NCBI RefSeq assembly: GCF_963675165.1 | Contig: NC_087381.1 | Span: 434,001 to 498,000 of the forward strand | Source of the DNA: Halichondria panicea | Taxonomy: Eukaryota; Porifera; Demospongiae; Suberitida; Halichondriidae | Direction: 5' to 3' | DNA length: 64,000 nucleotides | In this document: piece by piece, positions 59,079 through 64,000 of the stretch | Layout of the letters: each line of letters starts with the position of its first letter | How positions within the stretch are numbered: the first letter of the stretch is position 1 | Notes under the pieces: generated by a model | Databases searched by the model: none | What the model was told of the DNA's origin: nothing | Seen by the model: only the letters and a program-made list of their open reading frames with translations | Translations under genes and position numbers: made by a program

Positions 59079-62000
59079 TTATCTGTTCAGGTGTTCGAGA
59101 TTTGTCTGTTTCAACAAGTCTAGAACTTTAGAGCCAATAGAAGCGACCTACAGAAGAATATAAAATAAAATAAATACAATTCTAGCGTTCGTATGTATTC
59201 AGTGTACGTATATCTACACAGCTATACGTACAGTGAGGTGATGGACGTCCTCCGCCACAAGGGGTGTGTCTTCCTCGCCTCCTCTCACAGCCATTTTCAG
59301 AGCTCCCACAAAATCGAACACACTGCAGCAATAGAGAGAAGGGCAAAAACTTACATGTATAACCCAAGAAGCCACTTGACATTTGTATGTAAATTTAATT
59401 TTCGTACGGCCATTTAACTTGTTGATACGTTCAAATCAAATTTTTGAATATGCGCTGTACCTGAACTTGTTGGGAATGAGAGTCCAGAGACGGTCGAGAT
59501 GCTCGAGAAGTACACCATTCTGCAATAATAGTTTTAAGGAATTACTATAGACTTATAAGCACTTGCATATAGCACAGTATACACAAGCAGCTATAGAAAC
59601 GTGTTATCATCTTACATTTGCAAGGCTGACCAACAGACAGTGAAATAGTGCGCAGTGGGACGACTCTTCGTTCTTTAGTTCCTCCACCAGAGTGATGGCG
59701 TCTAACCATAACTTGTTGGATAGTAAGAGCTGCAGGCAACTCATGTGTGCGTTCAGATAGTCACTGTGTGCGTGGTGTGGGCGTGTGTGTGGTGTGGGGG
59801 GGGGTAAATGAAGACTCTGGTATAATCAAATTAATCAAGAGTGTATAATAGTTTCCAAATCAATTTTCATACATGTACACGTGTACACACATAATTACTC
59901 GTACCTTCGCAACAGTAATTGACACCTCGCTTGTATAGCTTCTTTTGAAGTGGGTGTGGTTTTGAGCGACACAAACATTGGGAGAGCGTTGAGTGCACGA
60001 TGAAAAAAGAAATTTTTTCGACATTTTCTCGCAAATGCCGAATCTCCTTGAGCTTGAAAATCTCGTACCAGCTGTGCAAATGTCACAAATGGGAGGAGGT
60101 CCGAGGGGTGGGTGCGGTACAGTAGTCGACACGTCTCCTCAAATAGAGGAAGGTGATTGGTCGTTGCCTATAAGTGGGCGGGGCTAATTGGATGAAATGT
60201 TACTGTAACAGTTAACGTACTCTCATATAACTTCGTTGAATTCGGACGGCAGACTCGGTTGCTAGGATACCACGCCAATTTCTGGTTGACGACCAACTAC
60301 CAGCCTCCAGCTCCTCGATAGCTGGGCGCGTGAGGTACAAAGTTCAAAGTTCAAGCACTATTATTGTTAATAATTTACCTTTTTCAAAGTTGTCCACATC
60401 AAAGAAATCTCTGATGCCTAGCAACGCTTGTTCCGTGTCTCTCGCACACAGAGAATGGAAAAGAGCTCTCGACGATGCTGTATTTCAGGGGCAGTATATA
60501 TTATTGTATTACTAGATACTTTGCTGGTGAAAAAAACTATTGCAAGGATTGTGGTGTTATACAAGTAAGTACTGGTATTATAGGTTACAACTGTATGCGA
60601 TTTTATTCTCAAAAATCGCAAATGTTTGATGCTCGCAGTGATAGTGTTTCTTGCATATTGTACTGACCTTCGACCTCTCCGTCAGATACACTCTCTGACT
60701 CGGAGCTTTTCAGGAGTTTACATAATTCAGCACGAACATCCACACTCCCACCACCGTCCTGTAGCAGTGCAGACAATAGGTATACTCACTGTATACACAC
60801 CCACGCCACCCACACACCCACACACACACACAGTTCTTACGTACATTGGGTTGCTCTAGTTGCTCTAGTCCTGACTCAAACTCGTGACACAACTGAAGAA
60901 ACTCTTCCAACAAAGGAACTGCACAGACAACATAGATGTTGTATAAAACAATACGTACAGTGTACGAAATAAATGTATAAAAATTATAGCTATATAAATT
61001 TTTGTTCACCTATATCAGCATTGAGTGGAGTCAAAAGGTCCTTGTCGGACGAGCCGTTACTATGGTACCGGTTAAGGAATGTTCCCACACACTCGCTCAG
61101 TTGCTGTCTGAACTCTGGGTACTGGAGGCAGCAAAGAACAACGGAAGTGGACGTTGGAAAACATATTAATAGTCACATGACTTACTCCGGCCAACAGGGC
61201 TACTATAAGGGCAGGATTTTGTAGGGCAGAGTTCTCACTCAGTAAGCGAATCAACTAGATAAAAAAAAAGATTATTAATAGCCAATTTTACAGCACATTG
61301 TATACATGCATGTACAGTGACACCTGTTTATATAGTACAGGTGTTTAGCCCTAGGGGCAGACAACAGTGGCTGTATTATAGAGGGTGGTCTGCTAACACA
61401 GGTCCAAACACATGCTATGGAGACTTTGGGGCCCATTAACCTGGCTGTATTATAGAGGGTGGTCTGCTATAGGGACATCACAATAGCTAAACTTCACTGC
61501 ATAAATACAGCATTTATAATTCACCTCGTGATGTGGCTGTGGTAGGAAGGACTCTTTAACAGCTGACTCATTCTCATCCACATTAGCCTCATTCTCATCC
61601 ACATTAGCCTGGGACATGGGAACGAAATATTAACGGAAAGTTTTAGCATACAGCATTGGTAATTACAGAGTATAACGTTCTGTACTTGTATCAACATTAT
61701 TGTATCACCTTGACAACATCGAATACCCCCTCTAGTGAGTAGCGTGTGACGAGGAGGTGGAGGTTCCAGAGCTGAGACAGTTTAGCAGCTAGTAACTGAC
61801 CACTGTCCAGGTATTCACCAGGAGTTGTCTGCGTGGGTGTGTGTGGGTGTGGAGTGGGTGTGTGTGTGTGTGTGTGTGGAGGGGATATAGTCTTACAATT
61901 TCATTGTACTTCTACTACAGGCAAGGTTAGGTGGGTGAGATGAGTGTGGAGTGTGCGTGATATGTGTGTGAGATGTGTGTGGAGTGTGCGTGTGGGTGGG

Positions 62001-64000
62001 CGTGAGATGTGTGTGGAGTGTGTGTGTGGGTGGGCGTGAGATGTGTGTGGAGTGTGCGTGTGGGTGGGCGTGAGATGTGTGTGGAGTGTATGTGTGGGTG
62101 GGCGTGAGATGTGTGTGTGTGTGTGTGTGTGTGTAGCTGTATGGCTATGAATATACTTACTTCATCGGCATTGGTGGCTATTGGGAACAAAGCTGTGGCC
62201 ATAAAATGAGCATGATCTACAATTTTATGACTTCTCAGCAACCATAGTCCGTTGTTTCCATGGACACCACAGAATTCCGGGGTGGTGGGTGTGGTCCACA
62301 GCATTGACCCCATCCCCTCATGATCATCACACTCCCACACAAACTCTCCAGTGAACTTATCGTAAATTCTGGAAGAAATAATGGTATGATAATTACGACA
62401 GTTTATGAATTCATATTTACGTACCGTATTATTTTCGCTAAAATTACTGGCTTAGAGAGAGCCCTTTTGCGATCTAACTATTGCGTTTGGCAAGGATCGT
62501 GTGTATTTACTGTGTCATACTAGTTTAGGTTTTGAGGCCCTTTGGGCTTCTAAATCGTGTAGAAACTTCCTAAACAGCTAGTGACTCCTGTTTCCAATTC
62601 CTTTCCTTTAGATCATGCAAACTAAGTAAAAAAAAAACTGTTTAATTTAAAAATATAATTTGAAGAGTGGATCTAACAAGTGAGTGGGGGGGGGGCCATC
62701 CATAATAGTCTCTTAAAGGTCACCATACACCAGGCAACTTTCAGCAGTTGTAGGCAACAGATTTCCTGGCTGGTGTATGGTGGCCTTTATTAGATCACGT
62801 TTGCCATAAATACTGCAGACACTGTTTAGGAAGTTTCCACATGATTTAGAAGCCCTCAGGGCTAGTAGAACCCTCACTAAGTTCGGGATACTACAACCAG
62901 CCCTTTGGGCTTCTATTTAAAATCATGTAGAAACTTCCTAAATAGTGTCTAATTATGTTTGATGCTCGCAAAACATTCTAGTGATACAATACGATATACG
63001 TAAGTATTACTGCTGACCTCAGCACTCCTTTGAGACAGTAGCCAAAGTAGGTGTGTACGCAGAAGAGGTGTGGCGTAGTGTAGAGGTGGGGGGCGGTGAA
63101 TATATCGGAGGGGGAGGGGTTTCGTTGAGCAAAATCCGACAGTCGTGTCAACTGAGATGTCCCAATTAAACCTGCAAATACAAATCAGGTTGTAATAAAT
63201 AATTATTAAAAGTATTAACATTCATTAATTCGCTTCATTTTCGGGGAACTAAAGTTTTGCCGATTGCACAATTATACGATAGTATTAAGGTACACAAATC
63301 ACACACACATTGGAGCGTTGTATCACCTTGCTTGTTGACTGATATACTGTGGACAGTTCCATCACTGGCCAGAGCTAAAAGCTGTCCTGTATGAGAGTTG
63401 GTATCCACGGAAACCAGGCTCGGCCCAGACAAATCCTGCAAATAATATAAATAAAATTTAAAGTACTCGTACATACATGTACGTGATTATGGTATCGCCA
63501 AATTGGCAAATACTTTATCTCTCAAATATGATTTTTGATGACTCCATTAATTTTATTAAACTCTTTTTTTCTAAGCTTTCAGAAAATCCTAAAAATTTGA
63601 CATTGGATCCACGGAATTTAAGTTATGGCAGCCGAAAGAATCCCCGAACCATTGAATAAACGGATGTAGTTGAACATCTTTCAACAGCCTTAACTTGAGT
63701 ACCGTTGATCCAATGCCAAAAATTTTATGATTTTCTGAAAGCTTAGAAAGAGACCTTTAAAATGATGTGTTGCAGTCTAAAATTTTGTTGGGGCCCTAAT
63801 TTGTCATTTTCGGCTGGGCTATTATTCAAATTTAAGCATGCTTCAGAAGAAAAAAAGAATAATTATACAGATCGACTTACTTTGCTCCAATATCCGGCCA
63901 ACCTCAGGGTGAGGGTTTTAAAAGAGGTGGTCCTTGAGGCCACGCCCACTAGCAGAGATGGTAGTGTCCTGTGTGAGCCCCACACCATAGCACTCAGCTC
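59079..64000 (-). CDS. HPS6: HPS6-like protein (BLOC-2 subunit), 17 coding exons visible, 5' end outside window
   Basis: HPS6 is a BLOC-2 subunit needed for lysosome-related organelles. Exons: 64000-63881 (partial), 63435-63327, 63171-63018, 62368-62161, 61828-61709, 61608-61525, 61254-61186, 61121-61010, 60918-60845, 60758-60668, 60477-60379, 60321-60221, 60167-59905, 59763-59616, 59519-59461, 59322-59232, 59147-59079. They join in phase into 656 residues ending NLEHLNR. The first part looks like beta-propeller blades (GQLLALASDGTVHSISV, LRIYDKFTGEFVWE, GNNGLWLLRSHKIVDH). The rest is an all-helical solenoid. C-terminal spacing of PFVTFAQL, LLLSNKLWLDAI, LLEHLDRLWTLIP and HLTVASIGSKVLDLLKQ parallels human HPS6 as I remember it. 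The gene model is firm; the family name is moderate. A tandem ANVDENE repeat lies at 61608-61567. Confidence 0.6.
61957..62117. repeat. Tandem repeat, ~34-bp unit, in an HPS6-like intron
   Basis: About four to five copies of a GTGGAGTGTGCGTGTGGGTG-containing unit ending in GGCGTGAGAT, merging into (TG)n next to the donor of the 62368-62161 exon. Confidence 0.85.
62541..62960. repeat. Nested repeats and a 78-nt hairpin in an HPS6-like intron
   Basis: CCTTTGGGCTTCTA...GTAGAAACTTCCTAAA occurs at about 62541 and about 62903 in direct orientation and, inverted, at about 62825. Between them, about 62713-62790 forms a hairpin: AAAGGTCACCATACACCAGG against CTGGTGTATGGTGGCCTTT. Confidence 0.65.
63486..63830. 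repeat. Dispersed inverted-repeat element (halves B then A) in an HPS6-like intron
   Basis: Contains half B (about 63489-63661) followed by half A (about 63685-63825) of the element also found at 54970-55303, where the order is A then B. Confidence 0.65.

Overview
The window looks like nuclear DNA of an early-branching animal, most likely a demosponge. The evidence is: genes split by short GT-AG introns, an AT-rich background full of small inverted-repeat elements and (TG)n tracts, clear animal-type genes (enolase, CDC42SE, HMG20, an HPS6-like gene), and an expanded family of collagen-like proteins whose C-terminal domain resembles that of sponge short-chain (spongin-type) collagens. The species cannot be named from the sequence.

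Bases 1-40150 hold a head-to-tail, plus-strand array of 15 copies of one intronless gene: a window-edge partial copy, five intact copies (4292, 14114, 22974, 33446, 36482) and nine broken or truncated ones (2621, 8266, 10997, 16756, 19550, 25012, 27136, 30822, 39261). Intact products (488-528 aa) are predicted type II membrane proteins: short cytoplasmic tail, signal-anchor helix, coiled coil, about 40 Gly-X-Y triplets, then a ~230-aa domain with 12 cysteines. Scaffold residues are almost invariant between copies, while five short windows in the C-terminal domain differ in nearly every copy. Some copies are clear mosaics of others.

The spacers carry copied fragments of neighbouring genes on the minus strand: pieces of enolase exons 4 and 6, and three exon-like blocks (Ea, Eb, Ec below) of an unidentified gene. 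The array therefore grew by duplicating segments that included the tail of the enolase gene, which still stands intact at its right edge.

Bases 41301-64000 are ordinary gene-rich DNA: enolase (-), CDC42SE-like (+), a transposon-rich stretch with a LINE fragment, a foldback element and a decayed kinase-like gene, HMG20 (-), a novel secreted protein (+) and the 3' 17 exons of an HPS6-like gene (-). Enolase/CDC42SE and HMG20/secreted-protein are divergent pairs with short shared upstream regions. I reconstructed all exons by eye from splice sites, reading frame and family similarity.
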